Positions 43,044-53,645 of a stretch of 64,000 nucleotides of DNA are shown here, in pieces. The stretch comes from Streptomyces bambusae (lineage in GTDB: Bacteria; Actinomycetota; Actinomycetes; Streptomycetales; Streptomycetaceae): positions 1 through 64,000 of the forward strand of contig NZ_JAJAUZ010000001.1 in NCBI RefSeq assembly GCF_020532645.1. Direction: 5' to 3'. Each line of letters begins with the position of its first letter. The first letter of the stretch is position 1. A program made the position numbers and the translations under genes. The notes beneath the pieces are model-generated. The model searched no databases. It saw nothing but the letters and a program-made list of their open reading frames with translations, and was not told the DNA's origin.

Positions 43044-44549
43044 TCAGTACGAGAAGGCCATCGGACGGTCGGCGTCCTTGTCGTCGCCGCCGATCTTGGT
43101 GGGCGGGTTGAGGTCGGCTTCGGTCAGCTCGGGCGGTCCGGCCTTGATGTACTTGACCAGCAGCTTGACCTCGATGACCGCGAGCACGGCGTACAGGAGG
43201 GTGAACCCGATCATCGAGATGAGCACCTCGGCGGTGGAGACGCCCGGCGAGACCGCGTCCCGCGTGCGCAGGACGCCGTAGACCACCCAGGGCTGCCGGC
43301 CCATCTCGGTGAAGATCCAGCCCCAGGAGTTGGCGATCAGCGGGAAGGCGATCGTCCACAGGGCGACGAGCCAGTACCACTTGGTCAGCCGCGGGCTGAG
43401 GGCCTGCTTGAAGAGCACCAGGTGCGGCACCTCGTCCTCGCCGGTCCGCAGACCGGCCGGCAGCAGGAACTTCCGCCGCGTCAGCCACAGGCCGATGGCG
43501 CCCACGGTCAGCGAGGCCATGCCGAAGCCGATCATCCAGCGGAAGCCCCAGTAGGCGACCGGGATGTTGGGCCGGTAGTCGCCGGGCCCGAACTTCTCCT
43601 GCTCGGCTTTGTTGACGTCGTTGATGCCGGGGACGAACGAGTCGAAATCGTCGTTGGCCAGGAAGGACAGCAGGCCCGGGATCTCGATGGCCACCTTGTT
43701 GTGGCCCTTGTCCACGTCGCCGTAGGCGAACACCGAGAAGGGCGCGGGCGCCTCGCCGTCCCACAGCGCCTCGGCAGCGGCCATCTTCATCGGCTGCTGC
43801 TTGAACATGACCTTGCCGAGCAGGTCGCCGCTGACGGCCGTCATCAGACCGGCGATCACCAGGGTGACCAGGCCCAGCCGCAGCGAGGTCCGCATGACCG
43901 GCACGTGCTTCTTGCGTGCCAGGTGGAAGGCGGAGATGCCGACCAGGAACGCACCGCCGACGAGGAAGGCGGCGCTGATGGTGTGGAAGAACTGGGTGAG
44001 GGCGGTGTTCTGGGTGAGCACCAGCCAGAAGTCGGTGAGTTCCGCCCGGCCGCGTTCCTCGTTGATGCGGTAGCCGACCGGGTGCTGCATCCACGAGTTC
44101 GCGGCGAGGATGAAGTACGCCGAGAGGACGGTGCCGATCGAGACCATCCAGATGCAGGCCAGGTGGATCTTCTTCGGCAGCTTGTCCCAGCCGAAGATCC
44201 AGAGGCCGATGAACGTGGACTCGAAGAAGAAGGCGATCAGCGCCTCGAAGGCGAGGGGCGCTCCGAAGATGTCGCCGACGAACCGCGAGTAGTCCGACCA
44301 GTTCATGCCGAACTGGAACTCCTGCACGATGCCGGTGACGACGCCCATCGCGATGTTGATCAGGAAGAGCTTGCCCCAGAACTTCGTGGCCTTGAGGTAC
44401 TTCTCCTTGCCGGTCCGTACCCAGGCGGTCTGCAGGCCGGCGGTGAGCGCGGCGAGCGAGATCGTCAGAGGCACGAAGAGGAAGTGGTAGACGGTGGTGA
44501 TGCCGAACTGCCATCGCGCCAGGGTCTCCGGCGCCAAAGCCAGGTCCAC
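43044..44549 (-). CDS. cydA: Cytochrome bd oxidase subunit I
   Basis: The catalytic membrane subunit, 501 residues with nine helices. It carries the haem ligand His22 in TTVYHFLFVPLT, the conserved GRQPW motif in TEMGRQPWVVYG, and the quinol-side Q-loop, which is of the short type common in Gram-positive bacteria. The start at GTG 44549 (VDLALAPETLARWQ) follows AAGGAGAAGCGGAC at a good distance; an upstream ATG adds 11 untypical residues. The gene heads the leftward cydA-cydB-cydDC operon and is preceded by a perfect Rex operator. Confidence 0.97.
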   Translation of the reverse strand: MDLALAPETLARWQFGITTVYHFLFVPLTISLAALTAGLQTAWVRTGKEKYLKATKFWGKLFLINIAMGVVTGIVQEFQFGMNWSDYSRFVGDIFGAPLAFEALIAFFFESTFIGLWIFGWDKLPKKIHLACIWMVSIGTVLSAYFILAANSWMQHPVGYRINEERGRAELTDFWLVLTQNTALTQFFHTISAAFLVGGAFLVGISAFHLARKKHVPVMRTSLRLGLVTLVIAGLMTAVSGDLLGKVMFKQQPMKMAAAEALWDGEAPAPFSVFAYGDVDKGHNKVAIEIPGLLSFLANDDFDSFVPGINDVNKAEQEKFGPGDYRPNIPVAYWGFRWMIGFGMASLTVGAIGLWLTRRKFLLPAGLRTGEDEVPHLVLFKQALSPRLTKWYWLVALWTIAFPLIANSWGWIFTEMGRQPWVVYGVLRTRDAVSPGVSTAEVLISMIGFTLLYAVLAVIEVKLLVKYIKAGPPELTEADLNPPTKIGGDDKDADRPMAFSY

Positions 44550-44644
44550 GTCCGCTTCTCCTTCACTTCGCCGTGGTGACATCGGCAGCGCGCCTGCCCG
44601 GGCCCCATGGAAAGCGGAGGAAACACGGAGGAACCAGGCACGCT

Positions 44645-44660
44645 TGTGAACGCGTTCACA
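44645..44660. promoter_or_regulatory. Rex operator of cydABDC
   Basis: TGTGAACGCGTTCACA is the perfect Rex operator known in S. coelicolor. Rex senses the NADH/NAD+ ratio and represses cyd genes when NADH is low. The site lies just downstream of the putative -10 and overlaps the transcription start region. A further half site (TTCACAAG) adjoins it. Confidence 0.95.
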
Positions 44661-44669
44661 TTCACAAGC

Positions 44670-44675
44670 ATTATG
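44670..44675 (-). promoter_or_regulatory. -10 hexamer CATAAT of the cyd operon
   Basis: CATAAT on the minus strand lies nine bases upstream of the Rex operator. The leader would be about 115 bases. Confidence 0.45.
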
Positions 44676-44730
44676 TCGTACTGGTGTGGCGATCTTTGAA
44701 CCGGGGGCCCCCTTCGCCCCCTGGTCAAGA

Positions 44731-44751
44731 AATTCAACATCTTGTTGAATT
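44731..44751. promoter_or_regulatory. Perfect inverted repeat upstream of the cyclophilin-like gene
   Basis: AATTCAACA and TGTTGAATT are separated by TCT. The repeat ends five bases before the ATG at 44757, where a ribosome binding site would otherwise be. It looks like a repressor operator; the protein that binds it is unknown. Confidence 0.75.
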
Positions 44752-44756
44752 CAGTC

Positions 44757-45125
44757 ATGCAGATACGACTCTCCTGGCCCGCCGGTCAGCTCACCGCCAC
44801 CCTCGACGACACCCCGACCGCCAAGGCCCTGGCCGCGGCCCTCCCGCTCGTCGCCACCGCGAACACCTGGGGCGAGGAGGTGTACTTCGACACCGGGGTC
44901 TCCGTGGCCCTGGAGGACGACGCCCGCCAGGTGGTCGACCCCGGCACGGTCGCCTTCTGGACCGACGGCGACGCGCTCGCCCTCCCCTACGGCCCCACCC
45001 CGATATCGCGAGGAGGCGAGAGTCGCCTGGCGAGCCCGTGCAATGTGCTCGGCTCGCTCGACGGCGACCCCCGCCTCCTGGCCACCGTCCGCGACGGCGA
45101 CCCGATCCGGGTGGAAGCGGCCTGA
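44757..45125 (+). CDS. Cyclophilin-like fold protein (DUF369 family)
   Basis: A small protein of 122 residues opening MQIRLSWPAGQLTATLDDTP, the pattern of the cyclophilin-like DUF369 family, and continuing with ALPYGPTPISRGGESRLASPCNV. Structural members have a cyclophilin-type barrel but no proven isomerase activity. No ribosome binding site precedes the ATG because a perfect inverted repeat occupies that position, so a leaderless or repressed transcript is likely. It is divergent from cydA. Confidence 0.88.
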   Translation: MQIRLSWPAGQLTATLDDTPTAKALAAALPLVATANTWGEEVYFDTGVSVALEDDARQVVDPGTVAFWTDGDALALPYGPTPISRGGESRLASPCNVLGSLDGDPRLLATVRDGDPIRVEAA

Positions 45126-45153
45126 CCCCCCCGGGGCCGGCCGCACTCGGCCC

Positions 45154-46233
45154 CTACAGCTCCTTGCGGAACGCCTCCGCCGTGTGCAGGAACAGGTCGT
45201 TCGCCTCGGGCTCGCCGATCGTGACCCGCAGGCCCTCACCGGCGAAGGGCCGGACCACCACACCGGCCTTCTCACAGGCCGCCGCGAAGTCGAGGGTCCG
45301 CTCCCCCAGCCGCAGCCACACGAAGTTCGCCTGGGTGTCCGGGACCGTCCAGCCCTGCTTGACCAGGCCCTCGTAGACCCGGGTCCGCTCGCACACCAGC
45401 GTGCCGACCCGGCCCAGCAGCTCGTCCTCGGCGCGCAGCGAGGCCACCGCCGCGTCCTGCGCCAGCTGGCTGACGCCGAACGGCACCGCCGTCTTGCGCA
45501 GCGCCGCCGCCACAGGCTCGTGCGCGATCGCGAAGCCGACCCGCAGGCCGGCCAGGCCGTACGCCTTCGAGAAGGTGCGGAGCACGGCCACGTTCGGGCG
45601 GCTGCGGTAGAGCTCGATGCCGTCCGGGATGTCGGTGTCGCGGACGAACTCGCGGTACGCCTCGTCCAGCACCACGAGGACGTCCGAGGGCACCCGGTCG
45701 AGGAAGCGCTCCAGCTCGGCCCGGCGCACGGCCGTGCCGGTGGGGTTGTTCGGGTTGCAGACGAAGATCAGCCGGGTCCGGTCGGTGATCGCTTCGGCCA
45801 TGGCGTCCAGGTCGTGCACGTCGCCGTCGGTCAGCGGGACCTGCACGGACGTGGCGCCGGAGATCTGCGTGATGATCGGGTACGCCTCGAAGGAGCGCCA
45901 GGCGTACATGACCTCGTCGCCCGGGCCGGCCGTGGACTGGATCAGGGACTGGGCCACGCCCACCGAGCCGGTGCCGGTGGCGACGTGCTCGACCGGCACG
46001 CCGAAGCGCTCGGCCAGCTCGTTCACCAGGCCGGTGCAGGCCATGTCGGGGTAGCGGTTGAAGTTCCCGGCCGCCGCGACGGCGCTCTCCAGCACCCCCG
46101 GCAGCGGCGGGTACGGGTTCTCGTTCGAGGACAGCTTGAACGCGACGGCACCCCCGGCCGCGGCGGGCTTCCCCGGCTTGTACGTGGGGATTCCATCCAG
46201 CTCGGCGCGCAGCTTCGGGCTCTTCTCGCTCAC
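45154..46233 (-). CDS. Histidinol-phosphate/aromatic aminotransferase (HisC2/Pat-like)
   Basis: A PLP-dependent fold-type I aminotransferase of 359 residues. [15 protein letters not shown] is the HisC-type N-terminal element, CNPNNPTGT the PLP-site loop and [15 protein letters not shown] contains the Schiff-base Lys. Streptomyces have another hisC in the histidine operon, so this stand-alone copy may act on phenylpyruvate or other aromatic keto acids; sequence alone does not settle it. The GTG start at 46233 follows AGGAGG. The gene is divergent from the LacI regulator. Confidence 0.92.
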   Translation of the reverse strand: MSEKSPKLRAELDGIPTYKPGKPAAAGGAVAFKLSSNENPYPPLPGVLESAVAAAGNFNRYPDMACTGLVNELAERFGVPVEHVATGTGSVGVAQSLIQSTAGPGDEVMYAWRSFEAYPIITQISGATSVQVPLTDGDVHDLDAMAEAITDRTRLIFVCNPNNPTGTAVRRAELERFLDRVPSDVLVVLDEAYREFVRDTDIPDGIELYRSRPNVAVLRTFSKAYGLAGLRVGFAIAHEPVAAALRKTAVPFGVSQLAQDAAVASLRAEDELLGRVGTLVCERTRVYEGLVKQGWTVPDTQANFVWLRLGERTLDFAAACEKAGVVVRPFAGEGLRVTIGEPEANDLFLHTAEAFRKEL

Positions 46234-46584
46234 CGCAGGTCCTCCTCGACCGTCCCTTGAGACTTCAATACTGCTCACCTTATGAGGATTCCGCCGTCCC
46301 GAGAATGGCTGGCGGCAGGAAACCGGGGGGCGCATGCATATATGCATGCGCCGGTGGCTCGCGCCGTGGCGCGCGTCACCCGTGAAGGTGAGTTGAGACC
46401 ACTTCGAAACATGCCCACCTTGGCATGCTCGTACCGATCGACAAGCGGCCCAGCGACCGAAAACCCCAGAACGCCCTCTGTTTGCAAGGTCATTGGGGGT
46501 GGCGAACCATGCAGAAACGTGCCTGTCAACGACTGCATATGCATCCAGACCGTGAGGGCATGAGCGCCCTACTATCGGCTCGCC
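46234..46584. other. 351-bp regulatory spacer between aminotransferase and LacI genes
   Basis: No gene is supported. The spacer contains the 24-bp palindrome at 46329-46352, a smaller TGCATATGCA palindrome at 46534-46543, and a TACTAT -10 hexamer at 46570-46575 close to the LacI start. The middle is less GC-rich than coding DNA. Confidence 0.6.
46329..46352. promoter_or_regulatory. 24-bp perfect palindrome with GCATGC core
   Basis: GGCGCATGCATA followed by its exact reverse complement, with no spacer. It lies 95 bases upstream of the aminotransferase start in the divergent region and could be an operator, possibly for the adjacent LacI protein. Confidence 0.65.
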
Positions 46585-47697
46585 ATGACAGCAGCAGGGA
46601 AGCATCAGGTGAGCCGGACGGAGACCCCCCGGCGGGCCGGCCGGCAAGGACGGGCGGGCATCAGGGACGTGGCGGCAGCGGCCGGCGTCTCGATCACAAC
46701 CGTGTCGGACGCGCTCAATGGCAAGGGGAGGCTGCCGGACGCCACCCGTCGCCACGTCCGCGAGGTGGCCGACCGGCTGGGTTACCGCCCCTCCGCCGCG
46801 GCCAGGACCCTTCGTACCGGCAAGTCGGGTCTCATCGGCCTGACCGTCACGACGTACGGGGATGAACCTTTCACCTTCACCGAATTCGCGTACTTCGCCG
46901 AGATGGCGCGGGCCGCCACCTCCGCGGCACTCGCCCGCGGCTACGCCCTCGTCATCCTGCCCGCCACCTCCCGCCACGACGTCTGGTCCAATGTCGCGCT
47001 CGACGGGACCGTCGTCATCGACCCCTCCGACCACGACCCCGTCGTCACCGAGCTGGTCCGCCAGGGCCTGCCCGTCGTCTCGGACGGCCGACCGGCGGGC
47101 GCCCTGCCCGTCACCGCCTGGGTCGACAACGACCACGAGGCCGCCGTCCTCGACCTCCTCGACCACCTGGCCGCGGCCGGCGCCCGCCGGATCGGCCTCC
47201 TCACCGGAACCACCACCGACACCTACACCCGGCTCTCCACCACCGCGTACCTCAACTGGTGCAACCGCGTCGGCCAGGACCCCGTCTACGAGTCCTACCC
47301 GGCCCACGACCCGTGTGCCGGAGCGGTCGCCGCCGACCGACTGCTCGCCCGCCCCGACCGCCCGGACGCCGTCTACGGCCTCTTCGACCCCAACGGCACC
47401 GACCTGCTCGCCGCCGCCCGCCGCTACGGGCTGCGTGTCCCGGACGACCTGCTGCTGGTCTGCTGCAGCGAGTCCACCGTCTACGCCAACACCGAACCCC
47501 CCATCACCACCCTCTCGCTCAAGCCCCGCCGGATCGGCACCGCCGTGGTCCAACTGCTCATCGACGCCATCGAAGGGGTGGACACCGGGCGGCCGGTCGA
47601 GCAGGTGATACCGACCGAACTGATCGTCCGGACCTCCTCGCAGCGCCGGCAGCCCCGCACCACGGTGAGCCCGCCACGCTCGCCGGCGAAGGACTGA
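46585..47697 (+). CDS. LacI family transcriptional regulator
   Basis: A protein of 370 residues. The N-terminal helix-turn-helix reads [24 protein letters not shown] (about 26-49), followed by the hinge [15 protein letters not shown] and a periplasmic-binding-like sensor domain (about 85-345). It should bind a palindromic operator as a dimer and respond to a small ligand. The promoter hexamer TACTAT is only nine bases before the ATG, so the mRNA is leaderless or nearly so. The palindromes in the spacer are candidate autoregulatory sites. Confidence 0.93.
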   Translation: MTAAGKHQVSRTETPRRAGRQGRAGIRDVAAAAGVSITTVSDALNGKGRLPDATRRHVREVADRLGYRPSAAARTLRTGKSGLIGLTVTTYGDEPFTFTEFAYFAEMARAATSAALARGYALVILPATSRHDVWSNVALDGTVVIDPSDHDPVVTELVRQGLPVVSDGRPAGALPVTAWVDNDHEAAVLDLLDHLAAAGARRIGLLTGTTTDTYTRLSTTAYLNWCNRVGQDPVYESYPAHDPCAGAVAADRLLARPDRPDAVYGLFDPNGTDLLAAARRYGLRVPDDLLLVCCSESTVYANTEPPITTLSLKPRRIGTAVVQLLIDAIEGVDTGRPVEQVIPTELIVRTSSQRRQPRTTVSPPRSPAKD

Positions 47698-47819
47698 GAC
47701 CGAACAATTCGGGAGAAAAGGCCGAACACGGGTCTGCGCGACACGTTCCGTCGAGGATTCACCACCCCTGGTGCGTCACAGAGCGCGAGCCGCATTCCTA
47801 TGATGGGCGCACGACATCA

Positions 47820-47845
47820 CGGACCCTCCGGCCAGGGAGGGTCCG
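47820..47845 (+). terminator. 10-bp hairpin before the phosphoesterase gene
   Basis: CGGACCCTCC pairs with GGAGGGTCCG around a six-base loop, 37 bases before the start codon. It is either the terminator of the LacI gene or an attenuator in the leader. Confidence 0.6.
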
Positions 47846-47881
47846 CGGATGTGCGGCAGCGCGACGGTGGTGGAGGGGTCG

Positions 47882-49018
47882 ATGAGCCAGGGGGCCGGTC
47901 AGGGACCCGTGATGCGGACGGAGACGCTGCGGGATTTCCGCGTCCCCGGAACCGCGCCCGAGCCGTACCAGGCCCCCGAGCCGTATCCGGCCGCGGCGCC
48001 GTACGGCGAGCCCCCGCACATCCCCCTCCAGCCGCAGGCCCGCGCGGACGTGCCGCCGTACCCGGAGCACGCCCCGCCCTACGAGGACGACCCGGACGGC
48101 TACACGCCCACCCAGCGGGACCTCCCCGTCATAGGAGCCCGGGCCGGTGACACCGTGCAGGTCACGTACGTGCCCGAGGAACGGCCGGGCTCCGGCCTCG
48201 GCCCCCTCTACGTCGTCGGCGACGTGCACGGCTACCTCGACGAGCTGGTCGCCGAACTGAGGGCCCAGGGGCTGATCGACGCCGACGGCTGCTGGTCCGC
48301 CGGCAACGCCCGGCTCTGGTTCCTCGGCGACTTCACCGACCGCGGCCCCGACGGCATCGGCGTGATCGACCTCGTGATGCGGCTGTCCGCCGAGGCGGCC
48401 GCTTCCGGCGGCTACTGCAAGGCCCTGATGGGCAACCACGAGCTGCTGCTCATCGGCGCCAAGCGGTTCGGCGACACCCCCGTCGCCTCCGGCGCCGGCA
48501 CCGCCACCTTCCAGGCCGCCTGGCTCCTCAACGGCGGCCAGCGCACCGACATGGAGCGCCTCCAGGACGTCCACCTCCAGTGGATGTCCCGGCTGGACGC
48601 GGCGGCCCTGGAGGACGGCCACCTGCTGCTGCACTCCGACACCACCGCCTACCTCGACTACGGCAGCTCCATCGAGGACGTCAACGACAAGATCCACGAG
48701 CTGCTCAACCTCAACGACGCGAACGAGACCTGGGACCTGTTCCGCAAGTTCACCCGGCGGTTCGCCTTCCGCGACGAGGAGACCGGCCCCGAGGCCGTCC
48801 GCGAGCTGCTCGGGACCTACGGCGGCAGCCGCGTCGTCCACGGCCACAGCCCCATCCCGTACCTGCTCGGCGAGGTGGGCGCCGAGGACTCCGACGGCGA
48901 GGGCGGACCGGTCGTCGAGGGCCCCCACGTGTACGCCGGCGGACTGGCCATCGCGATGGACGGCGGGGTGACCATGGCCGGAAAGCTGCTGGTCGTGCAA
49001 CTTCCGCTGAGCGACTGA
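47882..49018 (+). CDS. Metallophosphoesterase (PPP-like)
   Basis: A protein of 378 residues. After a Pro/Tyr-rich N-terminal segment of about 100 residues, the calcineurin-like domain shows VVGDVHG, FLGDFTDRGPDG, MGNHELLL, LLHSDTT and VVHGHSP, all five metal-binding blocks. It should be a protein phosphatase or nucleotide phosphoesterase. The start at ATG 47882 is chosen because GGAGGGG lies five bases upstream; an in-frame ATG at 47849 lacks one. It reads alone. Confidence 0.9.
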   Translation: MSQGAGQGPVMRTETLRDFRVPGTAPEPYQAPEPYPAAAPYGEPPHIPLQPQARADVPPYPEHAPPYEDDPDGYTPTQRDLPVIGARAGDTVQVTYVPEERPGSGLGPLYVVGDVHGYLDELVAELRAQGLIDADGCWSAGNARLWFLGDFTDRGPDGIGVIDLVMRLSAEAAASGGYCKALMGNHELLLIGAKRFGDTPVASGAGTATFQAAWLLNGGQRTDMERLQDVHLQWMSRLDAAALEDGHLLLHSDTTAYLDYGSSIEDVNDKIHELLNLNDANETWDLFRKFTRRFAFRDEETGPEAVRELLGTYGGSRVVHGHSPIPYLLGEVGAEDSDGEGGPVVEGPHVYAGGLAIAMDGGVTMAGKLLVVQLPLSD

Positions 49019-49166
49019 GCGTTCACCGTCCGGGGTATTTCACGAAAGCCCCTGTCACCGTATGGCGTGGGCGCTCTACCATCGCACTGTCCGTAGCAGG
49101 CTCTCCTCCGTTTCCGCCGCTTGTCCGGGTCTACGCGGGCAAACCGGCCCGACGGAGTATCGGGGG

Positions 49167-50009
49167 ATGCACATGACCAGCGCTCCGCACCTGCTGAACG
49201 AGGACCGGCCGGAGTTCGGACGCCTTCTCGACGAGGCGTTGCGCACCGCGCACGAGCGACCGGAACTGTCCACGGTCGGCGAACGGCTCAACGCGGAACA
49301 GCTGCGCACGATGGCACTGAACGCCAGCGCGCTGCTGACGGCCGCAGCAGCAGCCGAGTACGAGCACTATGTGAAAGTACGAGCGGATGTGCGCGACGAG
49401 GTCGCGACCACGCCCGTGGGCCGGGAACCCGAGGACGCGACCGGGGGCGCCGGTGCCAGCGCCGTCGTCGCCGTCCTCGCCCCGATGCTGGCCGGCACCG
49501 CCATGGTGATCTTCCTCCTGGTGGGCTACCTGCTCAAACTGCTCGATCCGGAACCGGCGTTCGCACGCACCATGCTCACCGTCGGCTGGTTCTTCGGTGC
49601 CCTCACCGCAGCCGCCATCCTGTGCGCGGCGATCGGCCTGCTGGTGACGGCCGTCCGCAACAGCCCCACCGAGGTGGCCTCCGACGCGGCCGAGGCGATA
49701 CCCGACGAGGTGTCGCGGGCCCGCGAGGCGTGGCGGCACGCCCTGCTGGAGCGCGGCATCATGCCGTTCCTCCAGGACGCGCTCGCCGACCCCAGCGCCG
49801 ACCCCGCAGCCCCCGCCCCGCGGCTGCCCCGCAGCCGCATCCCCCGGCTGGGCTACGACTCGCCGGACTTCACCAGCCCCGGCAGCGCGGGCGCCACCGC
49901 CGGCAGCAGCCGGCCCGGCTACAGCAGCCCGGACTTCACCAGCCCCGACTTCGGAGGGCCCGAGAGCCGGCCCGCGGGACCGGGGACGGCCGACGGGGAC
50001 CGCGGCTGA
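49167..50009 (+). CDS. Two-helix membrane protein with C-terminal SPDFTSP repeats
   Basis: A protein of 280 residues that I do not assign to a named family. The N-terminal 95 residues are helical and charged, followed by two membrane helices (about 100-130 and 140-170), an amphipathic region and a disordered tail containing YDSPDFTSPG and YSSPDFTSPDF. The start is ATG 49167 or 49173; GGGGG precedes both. Length and layout suggest a cytoplasmic-domain membrane adaptor, but this is only a description. Confidence 0.78.
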   Translation: MHMTSAPHLLNEDRPEFGRLLDEALRTAHERPELSTVGERLNAEQLRTMALNASALLTAAAAAEYEHYVKVRADVRDEVATTPVGREPEDATGGAGASAVVAVLAPMLAGTAMVIFLLVGYLLKLLDPEPAFARTMLTVGWFFGALTAAAILCAAIGLLVTAVRNSPTEVASDAAEAIPDEVSRAREAWRHALLERGIMPFLQDALADPSADPAAPAPRLPRSRIPRLGYDSPDFTSPGSAGATAGSSRPGYSSPDFTSPDFGGPESRPAGPGTADGDRG

Positions 50010-50082
50010 GCGGGACCGCTCCCGCCGGCGCCGGCCCACCGTGCGGCAGCCGTCGTCGTCATGGTCGTCATTGTTGTCGTCG

Positions 50083-51495
50083 TCAGAGGATCCCCACCCG
50101 GCGGGCGTCCCGGATCCAGGACGGAAACTCCGAGAGGAGCCGGTCGTACAGCTCCGGGTCCGGCACCGTGCCGATGTCGTCGACGGCGAAGAACCCCACG
50201 TTGTCCACGCGCCGCCCCGGCATGGTGTCGAAGCGCTCCAGCACCCCGTAGTTCGACCGTCCCAGGCCCACGAACTGCCAGAACACCGGCTCTTCGACGG
50301 CGTCCCGCAGCTCCCGTTCGATCTCCGCGTTCCGGTAGACCCCGCCGTCGGAGAAGAACAGCACGAGGGTCGGATCGGCCGCCGGGGTGGCCCGTACGAA
50401 GTCCCGCACCTCGCGGATGACCTTCTGCTCCTCGTTCTGGATGCCCACGGCGCGCATGTCCACCTGGCCCGGCTGCAGGCCGCGCGGTGGTTTCCGGCGG
50501 CCGAAGACGGCCAGCTGGCCGACCCGCACGTGCAGCCGGAGCCACTCGGGCAGCTCGCCCAGCCGCAGGTCGGGCAGGCGCGCCGGGTTCGACGCGAAGG
50601 TCCACGCCTGCATCTCGCCGTCGTCGTCGAGCTGCGCGGCGACCGCCGCCATCCGCTCGACCACGTCCGCCACGACGCCCTTCGCGTACAGCATCGACAT
50701 CGACCCGGAGGCGTCGAGGACGAGGACCACCCGGGCCCGTACGCCGGCCGCCCCGTGCTTCTGCAGGCTGACCGCCACCTGCTCCTTGCGCAGCGACAGC
50801 CGCTTGCGCATGTCCACGGGCAGCCGCTCCTCGCCCTTGACCAGGCGCGGGGCGGGGGCGGCGGGACGTACGGGGGCCTGCGGAGGTACGGGGGCTTGCG
50901 GAGGCACGGGCGCGGGCGGAGCCGGTACGGGCACGGCCGCGGGTACGGGTGCCGGCGGCGGGGCGTCGTCCACCGTTATGCCGAAGTCCGTGGCCAGGCC
51001 GGCCAGCCCGGCGGCGTACCCCTGCCCGACCGCCCGGAACTTCCACTGCCCCGCCCGCCGGTACAGCTCTCCGCCGATCATCGCGGTCTCCGTCCCGGCC
51101 GCCATGGCGAAGCGGGCCAGTTCGGCGCCGGTGCCCGCGTCGAGCAGCCGCAGCACCAGCCCGGGCAGCTGCCCGAAGGTGCCGCCGTCGGCCGACGCGC
51201 AGAGCAGGACCCGTTCGACGGCCGGCTCCACCCGGTCCAGCCGTACCTCGACGGTGTCCGTCCAGCCGTCCGGGCCGCGCTGCTTGCCCAGGTGCCGGAC
51301 CGCGCCGGAGGCGTGCTCGGGCTGGTTGTAGAAGACGAAGTCGGCGTCCCCGCGGACCCGGCCGGTCCCGGTCAGCAGCAGTGCGGACGCGTCGGAGTCG
51401 GGCGCTCCGGGCCGGTCCGCCCACCCCAGCTCGGCGCGCACGGCGACGGCGGCCACGGGCATATTGGCGCCTTTGGACATGGAATTCGCAGTCAC
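50083..51495 (-). CDS. TerD domain-VWA domain fusion protein
   Basis: A protein of 470 residues. The N-terminal TerD domain (about 5-185) has the signature [16 protein letters not shown] and [25 protein letters not shown], with acidic residues for calcium. A Pro/Ala/Val linker (about 190-230) leads to a TerF-like von Willebrand factor A domain (about 245-470) with [15 protein letters not shown]. Proteins of the Ter system are linked to tellurite resistance and stress. GTG 51495 is taken as the start; ATG 51480 (MSKGANMPV) is an equally good alternative. Here TerD and VWA are in one chain rather than separate genes. Confidence 0.92.
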   Translation of the reverse strand: MTANSMSKGANMPVAAVAVRAELGWADRPGAPDSDASALLLTGTGRVRGDADFVFYNQPEHASGAVRHLGKQRGPDGWTDTVEVRLDRVEPAVERVLLCASADGGTFGQLPGLVLRLLDAGTGAELARFAMAAGTETAMIGGELYRRAGQWKFRAVGQGYAAGLAGLATDFGITVDDAPPPAPVPAAVPVPAPPAPVPPQAPVPPQAPVRPAAPAPRLVKGEERLPVDMRKRLSLRKEQVAVSLQKHGAAGVRARVVLVLDASGSMSMLYAKGVVADVVERMAAVAAQLDDDGEMQAWTFASNPARLPDLRLGELPEWLRLHVRVGQLAVFGRRKPPRGLQPGQVDMRAVGIQNEEQKVIREVRDFVRATPAADPTLVLFFSDGGVYRNAEIERELRDAVEEPVFWQFVGLGRSNYGVLERFDTMPGRRVDNVGFFAVDDIGTVPDPELYDRLLSEFPSWIRDARRVGIL

Positions 51496-51552
51496 GGAGC
51501 CCAGTCTGCCGAGGCGTCAGCCCGCCGGGCCAGGGGTCTGCAGGACAAGACG

Positions 51553-51597
51553 GCGGGGGCGCCACCCGGAACATGATGGTCCGGGTGACGCCCCCGC
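51553..51597 (-). terminator. Terminator after thiC
   Basis: GCGGGGGCGCCACCCGGA pairs with TCCGGGTGACGCCCCCGC with one mismatch, just beyond the thiC stop codon. Confidence 0.75.
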
Positions 51598-51645
51598 TCC
51601 CCCGCGGTTCCCCCCTCGGGCCCCCCCTCGGGCCGCGTCCGCAGG

Positions 51646-53565
<1,920 letters not shown>

Positions 53566-53645
53566 TGTGCAAAGGTGCCCCCACGCTAGCGTCATCTGTG
53601 GCGTGCTGAACAGTGGGCCCCCTCATCTCTTGCGATGATCGGTTG

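Noticed and set aside
46282..46563. A 93-codon frame in the aminotransferase-LacI spacer
   Set aside because: It has no ribosome binding site, its codon bias is poor, and it runs through the palindromes and the LacI promoter.
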